Source of the DNA: UBA10649 sp963793105
GTDB lineage: Bacteria > Actinomycetota > Actinomycetes > S36-B12
Length of the DNA stretch: 64,000 nucleotides
Direction: 5' to 3'
Assembly (NCBI GenBank): GCA_963793105.1
Contig: CAWBZB010000006.1
Span: 124,001 to 188,000 of the forward strand
In this document: piece after piece, positions 17,326-26,710 of the stretch
Position numbering within the stretch: position 1 is the stretch's first letter
Layout of the letters: each line of letters begins with the position of its first letter
The notes under the pieces: model-generated
Databases searched by the model: none
Seen by the model: the letters and a program-made list of their open reading frames with translations, nothing else
What the model was told of the DNA's origin: nothing
Position numbers and translations under genes: made by a program

Positions 17326-18219
17326 CTAGCTCGTTGCCGCGCCGAGTCCGAGAGCCTCGTACACCTCGATCGTGGAGCTCGACCGGTTCAGCGTGTAGAA
17401 GTGCAGACCCGGGGCCCCGAGGTCAAGCAGGCGTTGGCACATGTCGGCCGCGACCTCGACGCCAAGGGCGGTGACCGCGGCCGAGTCGTCGGCGATCGCG
17501 TGGAACCGCTCCGCCAGGTCCGCGGGGAACTGCGCACCGGACAACGCCGCGAATCGCTCGATCTGCGCCACGTTCGTGACCGGCATGATGCCGGGGACGA
17601 TCGGCATCGTGCAGCCGTGGGCCGCCGACGTCTCCACGAGACGCTCGTAGTCCTCGACCCGGAAGAACAGCTGGGTGATGGCGAACTCGGCTCCGGCCTG
17701 CTGCTTCATCGCCAGGACGCGCGCGTCCTGCTGCAGGTCGGTCGATTCAGGGTGCCCCTCCGGGAAGGCGGCCACGCCCACGCTGAACGAGCCCAGCGAA
17801 CGGATGAGTTCCACCAGTTGGACCGCGTGCTCCAGCCCGCCCGGGTGCGGCTGCCAGGCCGTCCCTAGGCCGCTTGGCGGGTCGCCGCGGAGCGCGAGCA
17901 TGGTGTTCACCCCGACGGCCGCGTACTGCCCGATCACCTCGCGCAGCTGGTCCCGTCCGGCCCCCACGCAGGTGAGGTGCGCCACGGGGCGCAGCGTGGT
18001 GTCCTCGGCGATCTGGCCCGTGAGGCGCACCGTTCGGTCCTGGGTGGATCCACCGGCCCCGTACGTGACGGACACGAATGTCGGCTTCAGCGCCTCGATC
18101 TCCCGGACCGTCTGCCACAGCACACGTTCGCCCTCGCTGGTCTTGGGCGGGAAGAGCTCGAAGGAGAAGGATCGCTGGCCGCGCGACAGGACCTGCCCCA
18201 GCGACTCCTTGGCTTCCAT
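17326..18219 (-). CDS. metF: 5,10-methylenetetrahydrofolate reductase
   Basis: A 297-residue FAD TIM-barrel enzyme that reduces methylene-THF to methyl-THF for methionine synthesis. The start motif FSFELFPPKTSEGE is intact, followed by VSVTYGAGGSTQDRT, the folate/FAD segment AHLTCVGAGRDQL and LALRGDPPSG. ITQLFFRVEDYERLV and PGIMPVTNVAQIERFA complete the signature. ATG 18219 is chosen over a GTG two codons earlier because TACTCT ends 6 bases before the ATG. It is divergent from crtE. Confidence 0.92.
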   Translation of the reverse strand: MEAKESLGQVLSRGQRSFSFELFPPKTSEGERVLWQTVREIEALKPTFVSVTYGAGGSTQDRTVRLTGQIAEDTTLRPVAHLTCVGAGRDQLREVIGQYAAVGVNTMLALRGDPPSGLGTAWQPHPGGLEHAVQLVELIRSLGSFSVGVAAFPEGHPESTDLQQDARVLAMKQQAGAEFAITQLFFRVEDYERLVETSAAHGCTMPIVPGIMPVTNVAQIERFAALSGAQFPADLAERFHAIADDSAAVTALGVEVAADMCQRLLDLGAPGLHFYTLNRSSSTIEVYEALGLGAATS

Positions 18220-18225
18220 GCGCAC

Positions 18226-18231
18226 AGAGTA
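18226..18231 (-). promoter_or_regulatory. Probable leaderless -10 of metF (TACTCT)
   Basis: Minus-strand TACTCT ends 6 bases before the ATG at 18219. Confidence 0.5.
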
Positions 18232-18259
18232 CGGGTCGGCCGTTTCCGCGGATTGGCCC

Positions 18260-18265
18260 TAGGCT
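18260..18265 (+). promoter_or_regulatory. Probable leaderless -10 of crtE (TAGGCT)
   Basis: TAGGCT ends 6 bases before the GTG at 18272; no separate Shine-Dalgarno fits. Confidence 0.55.
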
Positions 18266-18271
18266 CGGAGG

Positions 18272-19357
18272 GTGACCCACGCACCAGCTTCGTCGCCACT
18301 GGACGCCGCCGACCTCCGGTCGCGCGTTCAGGCCGTCGTCGACGAGGTGCTGGTACACGAGACCGGCGTCCTGAAGTCCGTCAGCGAGGATCTCGCTCCG
18401 CTGATGGAGGCGCTCACGGCGCTGCTGGCGGGCGGAAAGCGCCTGCGGCCCGCCTTCGCCTACTGGGGGTGGCGGGGCGCCGGCGGCGATGCCCGCGACG
18501 ACGACGCCGCCCTTCGAGCCAGTGCCTCGCTGGAGTTCCTGCAGGCGTGCGCCCTGATCCACGACGACGTCATGGACGGGTCCGACACTCGGCGCGGTCT
18601 GCCCGCCGCGCACCGTCGATTCGCGGGCGTGCACCGCGAAGCGGGCTGGCTCGGGTCGCACGAGGCCTTCGGGATGGGAGCGGCGATCCTGCTCGGTGAC
18701 CTGTGCCTGTCGTGGTCCGACGAGGTCCTGCTGACGTCGGGATTCGGGCCCGAGCCCCTCACCCGCGCCAAGACCGTGTACGACGAGATGCGGACCGAGC
18801 TCATGGCTGGCCAGTACCTGGACCTGCTCGAGCAGGCGCGCGGCGGCGGTTCGGTGGAGCGTGCCCTCACGGTGGTGCGGTACAAGTCGGCCAAGTACAC
18901 GATCGAGCGCCCCCTCCACCTCGGGGCCGCGCTCGCCGGGGCCGACGCGGCCGTGTTCGAGGCCTACACCGGGTACGGTCTGCCCCTCGGCGAGGCCTTC
19001 CAGCTGCGCGACGACATCCTCGGCGTCTTCGGCGATCCTGAGGAGACCGGCAAGCCCGCGGGCGACGACCTCCGCGAGGGCAAGCGCACCGTCCTGATCG
19101 CCACCGCCGTCGAGCAGAGCAGTCCGACCCAGGCGGAGGTGATCCGTCGGTACCTCGGGGATCCCGGTCTCGGCTCCGACGGCGTGAGCGCCCTCCGCGA
19201 GATCATCGACAGCACCGGAGCCCTGCGCCGTACCGAGGCCCTGATCGACGAGCTGCTCTCGCGCTCGTTGGAGTCCCTGGGATCGACCGCGCTCGACCCG
19301 CAGGCACACGAAGTTCTCACCGGACTCGCCTACGCCGCCACGCGGCGAACCGTCTGA
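18272..19357 (+). CDS. crtE: Geranylgeranyl diphosphate synthase (trans-isoprenyl diphosphate synthase)
   Basis: A 361-residue all-helical polyprenyl synthase. The first Asp-rich motif is HDDVMDGSDTRRG (near residue 95) and the second FQLRDDILGVFGD (near 245); GGKRLRPAFAYW is the conserved entry segment. It extends FPP to C20 GGPP for carotenoids, and probably also for polyprenyl lipids, since a polyprenol-dependent mannosyltransferase lies in the same operon. It heads crtE-crtI-mptB-crtB. It corresponds in position to idsA2 of mycobacteria. Confidence 0.9.
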   Translation: MTHAPASSPLDAADLRSRVQAVVDEVLVHETGVLKSVSEDLAPLMEALTALLAGGKRLRPAFAYWGWRGAGGDARDDDAALRASASLEFLQACALIHDDVMDGSDTRRGLPAAHRRFAGVHREAGWLGSHEAFGMGAAILLGDLCLSWSDEVLLTSGFGPEPLTRAKTVYDEMRTELMAGQYLDLLEQARGGGSVERALTVVRYKSAKYTIERPLHLGAALAGADAAVFEAYTGYGLPLGEAFQLRDDILGVFGDPEETGKPAGDDLREGKRTVLIATAVEQSSPTQAEVIRRYLGDPGLGSDGVSALREIIDSTGALRRTEALIDELLSRSLESLGSTALDPQAHEVLTGLAYAATRRTV

Positions 19358-19373
19358 CCTAGGGAGATCGTCC

Positions 19374-20889
19374 ATGCGAACCGTGACCGGACCGACCGAC
19401 AGCGTCGTCATCGTGGGGGCCGGCCTCGCTGGACTGTCGGCGGCGATGCGCCTGGCCGGCGCCGGGCCGCAAGGTGACCGTGCTGGAGCGGGAGTCGATC
19501 CCCGGGGGTCGCGCGGGACGTCTGGACATCCCGGTCGCCGACGGCACCTACCGGTTCGACACGGGACCGACCGTGCTCACCATGCCCGACCTCATCGCCG
19601 ATGCCTTCGACTGCCTCGGCGAGGAGATGTCCGACTGGCTGACCCTGGACCCCGTGGCGCCGCTCTACCGCTCCTTCTACCCCGACGGCTCGGTGCTCGA
19701 CGTCCACTCGGACGTCGACGAGATGGCCGATGAGATCGAGCGCGTCATCGGTCCGGACGAAGCGGCCGGCTACCGCAGGTACGTCGAGTTCGTCTCACAG
19801 CTCTACCGGTACGAGATGAAGGACTTCATCGACCGCAACATCGACTCGCCGCTCGACCTCGTGACGCCGGATCTGGCGCGCCTCGTCGCCCTCGGCGGAT
19901 TCCGCAAGCTCACTCCCAAGGTCCGCCAGTACCTGAAGGACCCGCGCACCGAGCGGATCTACTCCTTCCAGGCGATGTACGCCGGCGTCTCGCCGTACGA
20001 CGCGCTGGCCATCTACGCCGTCATCGCCTACATGGACTCCGTTGCCGGGGTGTTCTTCCCCCGCGGAGGCATGCACGCGGTGCCCGCAGCGATGGCCGCG
20101 GCGGCCGCGAAGCACGGAGTCGAGTTCCGGTACGACACCGAGGTGACGTCCGTCGAGACTGTGGGCGACCGCGCGATCGCCGTCATGACCGCCGACGGCG
20201 AACGGATCCCCGCGGACGTCGTCGTGCTCAACCCGGACCTCCCGGTGGCCCATCGCGACCTGCTGGGTCGCGAGCCCTGGTCCGTCCGCAGACTGACGTA
20301 CTCACCGTCCTGCTTCCTGCTGCTGGCCGGCTCCACCGCCGAGTACTCCAAGATCGCCCACCACAACATCCACTTCGGGCGGTCGTGGAGGGGCGTGTTC
20401 GACGAGCTGATCGACAAGCAGCAGCTCATGAGCGACCCGAGCATCCTGGTCACGAACCCGTCGCACTCCGATCCGTCGCTCGCGCCGGACGGCAAGCAGG
20501 TGTACTACGTGCTGTTCCCCACGCCGAACCTCGACGCCCCGATCGACTGGCGAAGGGAAGGCCCGCGCTACCGCGACCAGGTCGTGCGCACGCTCGAGCA
20601 GCGCGGCTACGTCGGCTTCGGCGACGCGATCGAGGTGGAGGACGTCACGACGCCGCTGGACTGGCAGGAGCGCGGCATGGAGCGGGGCGCCCCGTTCGCC
20701 TCGGCGCACACCTTCCTGCAGACCGGACCGTTCCGGCCAGGGAACCTGTGGGGCGAGAACGTCGTCTTCACCGGGTCGGGGACGCAGCCTGGGGTGGGCG
20801 TCCCCATGGTGCTGGTGTCCGGGCGGCTGGCCGCCGAGCGCATCACGGGTCCCGACGCGTCCTACCGCTCGCGCGCCCGCCGCTGGTGA
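19374..20889 (+). CDS. crtI: Phytoene desaturase (one apparent frameshift)
   Basis: A 504-residue CrtI after removing one G from 19464-19466, which joins AMRLAGAG to RKVTVLERES. The FAD motif VIVGAGLAGLSAAMRL is at residues 11-26, followed by GRAGRLDIPVADGTYRFDTGPT. The C-terminal GSGTQPGVGVPMVLVSGRLAAERI is the family signature. It converts phytoene to lycopene. The ATG follows GGGAG after crtE, and the stop overlaps the mannosyltransferase start (GTGA). The break sits in the cofactor domain of an otherwise well-preserved enzyme, so it is probably a sequencing error. Confidence 0.88.
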
Positions 20890-22440
20890 GGAGCCCGGCT
20901 CCCTTCGCCCTCCGGCACGGTCTCCCGGGCCTGGTCGGAAGCGCGCTCGTCGGCGTCGGCGCCCTGGGAATCGGCTGGCTGCCGCTCACGTCGAACATCC
21001 TCGGCAACCCCGTGGTCGCCGCCCTCCGCGGCCCGTTGGCCGGATCCCTGACGGCGCGCGGCCTTCGTCATCATCGGCCTGGCCGTGCTGCTGCAGGCCT
21101 GGCTGCTGCTCGGGTCGGAGCTGCTCGGTCGCGGACCGGATCAGCAGGGGCCCTCGAGCCGATCCGTTCTCGGGGTCCTGGCCTTCTGGTCGGCTCCGCT
21201 GCTCCTGGCGCCCCCGATGTTCAGCAGGGACGTCTACTCGTACTACGTGCAGGGTCGCGTGTTCGGCGACGGCTACGACCCCACGACGATCGGAATCGAC
21301 GTGATACCGGGGTGGTTCGACGACGGCGCGGACCCCATGTGGGTCGAGTCCCCCACGCCGTACGGGCCGCTGTTCCTGCTCGTCGAGCGGGGCGTCGCGG
21401 ACTTCGCGCATCCGAACGCCTACCTCGCGGCCCTGCTCTTCCGCCTGGTGGCCGTCCTGGGCGTGGCTCTGCTGGCCTACTACGTGCCCGTGCTGGCACG
21501 ACTGCACGGAATCAGCGCCGACCGGGCGATGTGGCTGGGCGTGCTGAACCCGATCGTCCTGATGCACTTCGTGAGCGGCGCCCACAACGACGCGCTCATG
21601 GTGGGGTTGGTCGTGACCGGGCTCGCGCTCGCCGCCCAGCACCGATGCGTCTGGGGCGCCGTATCGGTCAGCCTCGCCGTAGCCGTCAAGCCCATCGCGA
21701 TCATCGCCCTGCCGTTCGTCGGCCTCCTGTGGTCGGGACGGTTCGGCACCTGGTGGGACCGGATCCGCTCATGGGCACTCTCGGCCCTGGCACTGGTGAG
21801 CACGCTGGCGTGCGTGTTCCTGGTCGCCGACGCGGGGCGCGGGGTCGTGTCCGCCGCGTTCGGGACGCCGTCGGGGGTGCTGACCTGGCTGTCGCCGACC
21901 ACGGCGCTGGGCAAGCTCGTCGGCGGAGCCACCTCGCTTCTCGGCCTCACCGATGACGCGTCGGCGGCACTCGCAGTCACGCGAACCGCGGGAGTCGTCG
22001 CGGCCCTCGTCATCGTCGCGGTGCTGGTGCTGCGACCCGGCGGACGCAGCCCCGTGCGCGGAGCAGCGCTGGCCCTCGCCGCGGTCGTCGTCCTGGGTCC
22101 CGTGGTGCAGCCCTGGTACCTGCTGTGGTTCCTCCCCCTCTTCGCGGCCACCGGACTTGGCCGAGGCGAACTGCGCGCGGCGGTGTTCCTCACGGCCGGC
22201 TTCACCGTCCACGGCATGATCGAGAGCTCGACCAACGCGGACAATCTGGCCGACGTCGCCGACATCCTCACCTACGTGGTCTCCTTCGCCGTGGTCGCGA
22301 TCGTCCTCCTCGCCTCTGGCCATGAACGCCGACTCGTCCTCGGAGACACCGTGTCGGGCGGACTGCTTCCCGACACCGCGGAGCAGAGGGAACGGGCGGA
22401 GGCCATGACCTGGCCGCGTGCTGGCAGGATTCCCGTGTGA
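20886..22440 (+). CDS. Polyprenol-phosphomannose-dependent alpha-1,6-mannosyltransferase, MptA/MptB family (one apparent frameshift)
   Basis: A 517-residue GT-C membrane enzyme once the extra G at 21060-21061 is removed (TARAFVIIGLAVLLQAW). It has about twelve hydrophobic segments. The catalytic-loop signature is FSRDVYSYYVQGRVFGDGYDP followed by ESPTPYGPLFLLVER, and GVLNPIVLMHFVSGAHND is also typical. MptA/MptB lengthen lipomannan-type cell-envelope mannans. It sits between crtI and crtB with GTGA overlaps on both sides. This matches the mycobacterial idsA2-mptA neighbourhood, with carotenoid genes added. Confidence 0.82.
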
Positions 22441-23366
22441 GCACCCGCGAGCTGGACGCTGCCGGCATCAGTGATCCGCACCTGCGGGAGTCCTACGAAC
22501 GCTGCCGCCAGCTCAACGCTGCGCACGGGAAGACGTACTACCTGGCGACGCTTCTGCTGCCCCAGGCCAAGCGCCCCTACGTGCACGCGCTCTACGGATT
22601 CGCCCGCTATGCCGATGAGATCGTCGACGACCTCTCCTCCACGCTGACCGAACAGGAGAAGGCCGACTGGCTCGGCGGCTGGGGGCAGGCCTTCCTCGAC
22701 GACGTCAAGCGCGGCTACTCCGACGACGAGGTGTGCCGCGCGGTCGTCGACACCGTGCAGCGCTGGGACATCCCGACGGAGTACTTCGAGGCCTTCCTGC
22801 ACTCGATGACGATGGACCTGACCGTCACCGAGTACGCCACATACGACGACCTCTACGAGTACGTCTACGGATCCGCCGCAGTGATCGGGCTGCAGATGGT
22901 GCCGATCCTCGAGCCGACGGCGCCGGAGGCATACGAGCGCGCGACCGACCTCGGCGTCGCCTTCCAGCTCGCGAACTTCGTCCGGGACGTCGGCGAGGAC
23001 CTCGACCGCGGCCGCGTGTACCTGCCGCTCGACGAACTGGCCATGTTCGGGGTCACCCGCGAGATGCTCGAGGAACGCGTGGCGACGCCGGCCATCAAGC
23101 AGGCTCTCGCCTACCAGGTCGAGCGCGTGCGCGCACTCGAGGAGCGGTCCCGCCCGGGGGTGGAGATGCTGCACCCCAGCTCCCGGGACTGCATTGAGGC
23201 CGCGCGGGTCCTGTACTGCGGGATCGTCGACGAGGTCGAGAAGCGGGACTACGAGGTGTTCACGACTCGGGCGACCGTCCCGATGCGTCGTCGGCTGGCC
23301 GTGGCCGGTCCGGCCTGGGTCCGAGCGGTCCGCGCTCGCCGGCGGTTCGGCGACGGGGACGCCTAG
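22437..23366 (+). CDS. crtB: Phytoene synthase
   Basis: A 309-residue squalene/phytoene synthase that condenses two GGPP to phytoene. The first Asp-rich motif is YGFARYADEIVDD; the second lies in FQLANFVRDVGEDLDRGRVY, and both are intact. KTYYLATLLLPQAKRPYVHA is the typical N-terminal helix. The GTG start overlaps the mannosyltransferase stop (GTGA). The stop overlaps the crtYd stop on the other strand in a shared CTAG at 23363-23366. Confidence 0.93.
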   Translation: MSTRELDAAGISDPHLRESYERCRQLNAAHGKTYYLATLLLPQAKRPYVHALYGFARYADEIVDDLSSTLTEQEKADWLGGWGQAFLDDVKRGYSDDEVCRAVVDTVQRWDIPTEYFEAFLHSMTMDLTVTEYATYDDLYEYVYGSAAVIGLQMVPILEPTAPEAYERATDLGVAFQLANFVRDVGEDLDRGRVYLPLDELAMFGVTREMLEERVATPAIKQALAYQVERVRALEERSRPGVEMLHPSSRDCIEAARVLYCGIVDEVEKRDYEVFTTRATVPMRRRLAVAGPAWVRAVRARRRFGDGDA

Positions 23367-23752
23367 TCCGCGCCCTCCCGTCGCCAGATCGGTGGCCCGG
23401 CCTTCGGGGTTCGGTCCACTCCTCGCCGGCCCCACAGGACCCACAGGCACAGGGAGAGCAGCACGAGGGCGAAGCCGAACAGCAGGTCCTCGACGGGCGC
23501 GAACGCCAGCCGGCCGTCCCCGATGAACGGCGGCGTCCCGGCCTCGGGCGACGTTCCTCCGATGATCGCCGCATCGTCGTAGCGGACGATGCCGAATCCG
23601 GTGAACATCCCGTTGGTGACGAACTGGAAGAAGACGATGATCGCGTAGGCCGTCCAGAAGACCCGTCGACGCACCAGCCGCGTGCGGAACGCGAACAGGT
23701 CCAGCAGCACGACGAGCGCCACCGCCAGGACGCCCAGTCCGGTGTAGGTCAT
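23363..23752 (-). CDS. crtYd: Heterodimeric lycopene cyclase subunit CrtYd
   Basis: A 129-residue membrane protein with three hydrophobic segments and the lycopene-cyclase-domain signature RLAFAPVEDLLFGFALVLLS. FRTRLVRRRVFWTAYAIIVF is the matching early segment. With CrtYc it forms the heterodimeric cyclase that closes a beta-ionone ring. Its ATG overlaps the crtYc stop (ATGA). It converges with crtB. Confidence 0.88.
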   Translation of the reverse strand: MTYTGLGVLAVALVVLLDLFAFRTRLVRRRVFWTAYAIIVFFQFVTNGMFTGFGIVRYDDAAIIGGTSPEAGTPPFIGDGRLAFAPVEDLLFGFALVLLSLCLWVLWGRRGVDRTPKAGPPIWRREGAD

Positions 23753-24117
23753 CGATCCGCCTCCGGTGCTCCGGCGCCCCCACCGGGCGGCTCGTCACCC
23801 ACCGTCCAATGGTCCTTGACGCTGCGCACGGCCTCCAGCGTGAGGACGGAGGCCAGCGGGATGGCGATGAAGAACAGCACCTCGTCGAGCGGCACCTCCC
23901 CCGGCAGGTAGAGCCCGAGGATGCGGTCGAGGTCGAAGTACCAGTGGCCCTGGGAGACCGCGTAGGCGTCCCAGGCGAAGAAGACCACCACCACGGGGAC
24001 GATCGTGAGGAGCAGGCGCCGCCAGCGCCGCAGGACGCGGGTCCGCAGGACCACCTCCAGCCACAGGCACCCGACCATGACGAATGCGAGAATCGCGACG
24101 TAGGACAGGCGGGCCAC
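23749..24117 (-). CDS. crtYc: Heterodimeric lycopene cyclase subunit CrtYc
   Basis: A 122-residue membrane protein with three hydrophobic segments. It carries VVVFFAWDAYAVSQGHWYFD and the cyclase signature LPGEVPLDEVLFFIAIPL. The GTG at 24117 is preferred because it gives the usual subunit length and an N-terminus that leads straight into the first helix. It is the first gene of a crtYc-crtYd pair, divergent from the NadR-like kinase gene. Heterodimeric cyclases often act on one end only, consistent with a monocyclic product. Confidence 0.86.
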   Translation of the reverse strand: MARLSYVAILAFVMVGCLWLEVVLRTRVLRRWRRLLLTIVPVVVVFFAWDAYAVSQGHWYFDLDRILGLYLPGEVPLDEVLFFIAIPLASVLTLEAVRSVKDHWTVGDEPPGGGAGAPEADR

Positions 24118-24157
24118 CCGCCTATCCTCTCGTGCGCGGCCTCGGAGGTGACGACGG

Positions 24158-24721
24158 ATGGGAACACCGAGCGGGGGGCCACTGCGGATCGGCCTCATCG
24201 GCGGCGAGTGCACGGGCAAGTCCAGCCTCGCCGAGGCGCTGGCCGCTGCGCTTCCCGCCTGTCGGGTGGACGAGGTGCTGCGGGAGACGACGGACCGCGA
24301 GGGTCGCCCGCCGCGACAGGACCAGCAGGCGGGGATCCTCGCCCAGCAGCAGGCTCGCGAGGACGCGACCGCCCGGGAGTGTCCCCACGCGTGGCTGGTG
24401 GCCGACCCGGCCGCCCTGATGACCGCGGTCTACAGCCGCGTCTACTTCGACGACGACTCGCTGACCGCCGCGGCCTCAGACCTGGCCTCCGGCTACTCCC
24501 TGGTGGTCTGGTGCGCGGACGACCTGCCCTGGACCGCCGACGGTGCGCACCGGGACGGTCCCGACGCCCGTTCCCGTGCCGACACGGTCATCGCCGCCGT
24601 GGTTCGAGAGCACCTTGAGCCTCGCGGTATCCGGGTTCTTCGGGTCAACGGACCGCTCGAGGAGCGGGTAGCCCGCGTGAGGAGGGCGTGTCAACCCGGA
24701 CGTCCCGGCGCGCCAACCTAG
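24158..24721 (+). CDS. P-loop nucleotide kinase, NadR (nicotinamide riboside kinase)-like
   Basis: A 187-residue P-loop protein. The N-terminal RIGLIGGECTGKSSLAEALA is a Walker A close to the GESTGKS of NadR-type kinases. HAWLVADPAALMTAVYSRVYFDD and YSLVVWCADDLPW resemble the Walker B/lid region of that family. The C-terminus RGIRVLRVNGPLEERV is also typical. The substrate (nicotinamide riboside or another nucleoside) is inferred. The ATG follows GGAGGTGA. The PASTA kinase gene begins 10 bases later. Confidence 0.72.
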   Translation: MGTPSGGPLRIGLIGGECTGKSSLAEALAAALPACRVDEVLRETTDREGRPPRQDQQAGILAQQQAREDATARECPHAWLVADPAALMTAVYSRVYFDDDSLTAAASDLASGYSLVVWCADDLPWTADGAHRDGPDARSRADTVIAAVVREHLEPRGIRVLRVNGPLEERVARVRRACQPGRPGAPT

Positions 24722-24724
24722 ACT
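24719..24724 (+). promoter_or_regulatory. Probable leaderless -10 (TAGACT)
   Basis: TAGACT, starting inside the stop of the NadR-like gene, ends 7 bases before the GTG at 24732. Confidence 0.55.
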
Positions 24725-24731
24725 CGCAAGG

Positions 24732-26666
24732 GTGGAGACGTCTGATCAGGACGGCCTCGTCGGCACGACCGTCGATGGCCGGTATCGGGTGATCTCCCTG
24801 CTTGCCCGGGGCGGGATGGCCACCGTCTACCAGGCCCTGGACCTGCGCCTCGACCGGATCGTGGCCCTGAAGATCATGCATGCCCACCTGGCCCACGACC
24901 AGGCGTTCATCTCCCGGTTCCAGCGTGAGGCGAAGGCGGCGGCACGGCTCACCCACGGGCACGTCGTGGCGGTCTACGACCAGGGGTCGGACGGCAACCT
25001 GGTCTACCTGGCCATGGAGTACGTCCCCGGCCGCACCCTCCGGGACGTCCTGCGCCAGTACGGGCCGCTGACACCCGAGCAGGCCCTGGTGTTCCTCGAC
25101 CCGGTGCTGGAGGCGCTCGGCGCCGCGCACGCGGCGGGCTTCGTGCACCGCGACATCAAGCCCGAGAACGTCCTGATCTCCGACGACGGCAGGGTCAAGG
25201 TGGCTGACTTCGGCCTGGCCCGGGCCGTGGAGGCCGACGGTCACAGCGTCACCCAGGGCATGATCATCGGCACGGTCGCGTACCTCTCGCCGGAGCAGGT
25301 CGAGCGCGGTGAGGCGGATGGCCGCTCCGATGTCTACGCCGCGGGCATCCTGCTCTACGAGATGATCACCGGGCAGGTGCCGCACGCGGGCGAGAGCCCG
25401 CTCAGCGTCGCCTACCAGCACGTGAACAACGATGTCCCCCCGCCGTCGGGCGTCGTCGGGGCGATCCCGCCCGACGTCGATGCCCTCGTCGTGACGGCGA
25501 CCCGACGCGACCCCTCGCTTCGGTACCAGAACGCGATCGACTTCCTCGCCGACGTCCGTCGCGTGCGGGCCTCGCTGCCTCCCCCGCGACCGTTCGTCGA
25601 CACGCAGGACACTCTCGTCGTCGACGTGGGAATGGCCTCCCAGCTGGCCGCCGGGCGGCCCGGCACGCAGTTGGGCGCGGGCGGACCGACGACCCCCCGC
25701 AGTCCCACGCCGTCCGGGGCGCCTTCATCCCGCGCGGCCGCGGTCACCCGCCCCACGGTGTCGCCGGCGCCGTACCGCCGCAGCCGTGCACCGCTCTTCA
25801 TCGTCCTGCTCGTCCTCGCCGTCCTGGCCACCGCCTTCGGCGCCTGGTACCTCGCGGCCGGGCCGGGCAAGACGGTCGAGATGCCGGACGTGGTCGGATC
25901 GACGGTCGATGAGGCCCAGTCGGCCGTCACGGCGGTCGGGCTCACCCTCGAGGTCGCCGAGAAGCAGTACAGCGAGGACGTCCCGGCCGAATCGGTGATC
26001 AGCACGGACCCGGATGCCGGCGAGGGCATCCGGGTGGACGCCACGGTGACGGCCGTCGTCTCGCAAGGCCCCGAGCGCTACGACGTTCCGGCCGTCAAGG
26101 GCCTGTCACAGGCGGCGGCCTCGGACGCCATCGCCGCGGCCACCCTCTCCGTCGGGACGGTCAAGGAGTCCTTCGACGACAAGGCGGAGGCCGGCACCGT
26201 CATTTCGTCCGCTCCCAAGGCCGGCAGCAGCGTCAAGCCGGACACCCCGGTCGACCTCGTCGTGAGCAAGGGTCCTGCGCCCGTGCCCGTTCCGAGCGTC
26301 GAGGGTCGCAAGGTCAACGCCGCGAAGAACGCCCTGTCCGACGCGGGACTGAAGGTCGACGTTTCCCAGGAGTTCTCCGAGACGGTCAAGGACGGCGTCG
26401 TCATCTCCGTGAAGCCGAAGGCGGGCAAGATCGTCGACTCCGGGAGCCGCGTGAGCCTCGTGGTGTCCAAGGGGCCGCCCCCGGTGACCGTGCCCAACCT
26501 CGTCGACATGCCGCGCGCCAAGGCCATCAGCACCCTGCGCGGCCTCGGGCTGAGGCCGAACGTCGTCGAAGGCGACTTCAGCCCTCTCAATCGCGTCATC
26601 AGCCAGGATCCGTCGGCGGGCAAGAAGATCCCCAAGGGCAGCACCGTGACGATCCGGATCATCTGA
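24732..26666 (+). CDS. Ser/Thr protein kinase with four PASTA repeats (PknB/Stk1 type)
   Basis: A 644-residue receptor kinase. The kinase domain (about 10-275) has the glycine loop LLARGGMATVYQA, the ALKIM lysine, FVHRDIKPENVL near residue 137 and VADFGLARAVE. A Pro/Ser/Thr-rich juxtamembrane stretch leads to one membrane helix (about 352-374). Four extracellular PASTA repeats of about 66 residues follow (VEMPDVVGSTVDEAQSAV is the first). PASTA domains sense peptidoglycan or lipid II and the kinase controls wall growth. It occupies the position of mycobacterial pknL, which from memory lacks PASTA domains; by architecture it is PknB-like. Confidence 0.93.
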   Translation: METSDQDGLVGTTVDGRYRVISLLARGGMATVYQALDLRLDRIVALKIMHAHLAHDQAFISRFQREAKAAARLTHGHVVAVYDQGSDGNLVYLAMEYVPGRTLRDVLRQYGPLTPEQALVFLDPVLEALGAAHAAGFVHRDIKPENVLISDDGRVKVADFGLARAVEADGHSVTQGMIIGTVAYLSPEQVERGEADGRSDVYAAGILLYEMITGQVPHAGESPLSVAYQHVNNDVPPPSGVVGAIPPDVDALVVTATRRDPSLRYQNAIDFLADVRRVRASLPPPRPFVDTQDTLVVDVGMASQLAAGRPGTQLGAGGPTTPRSPTPSGAPSSRAAAVTRPTVSPAPYRRSRAPLFIVLLVLAVLATAFGAWYLAAGPGKTVEMPDVVGSTVDEAQSAVTAVGLTLEVAEKQYSEDVPAESVISTDPDAGEGIRVDATVTAVVSQGPERYDVPAVKGLSQAAASDAIAAATLSVGTVKESFDDKAEAGTVISSAPKAGSSVKPDTPVDLVVSKGPAPVPVPSVEGRKVNAAKNALSDAGLKVDVSQEFSETVKDGVVISVKPKAGKIVDSGSRVSLVVSKGPPPVTVPNLVDMPRAKAISTLRGLGLRPNVVEGDFSPLNRVISQDPSAGKKIPKGSTVTIRII

Positions 26667-26698
26667 CTCCGGACGACCCGCCCGACCCTCGGGCAGGG

Positions 26699-26704
26699 CA
26701 GACT
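26699..26704 (+). promoter_or_regulatory. Probable leaderless -10 (CAGACT)
   Basis: CAGACT ends 6 bases before the ATG at 26711. Confidence 0.45.
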
Positions 26705-26710
26705 GCGGCC

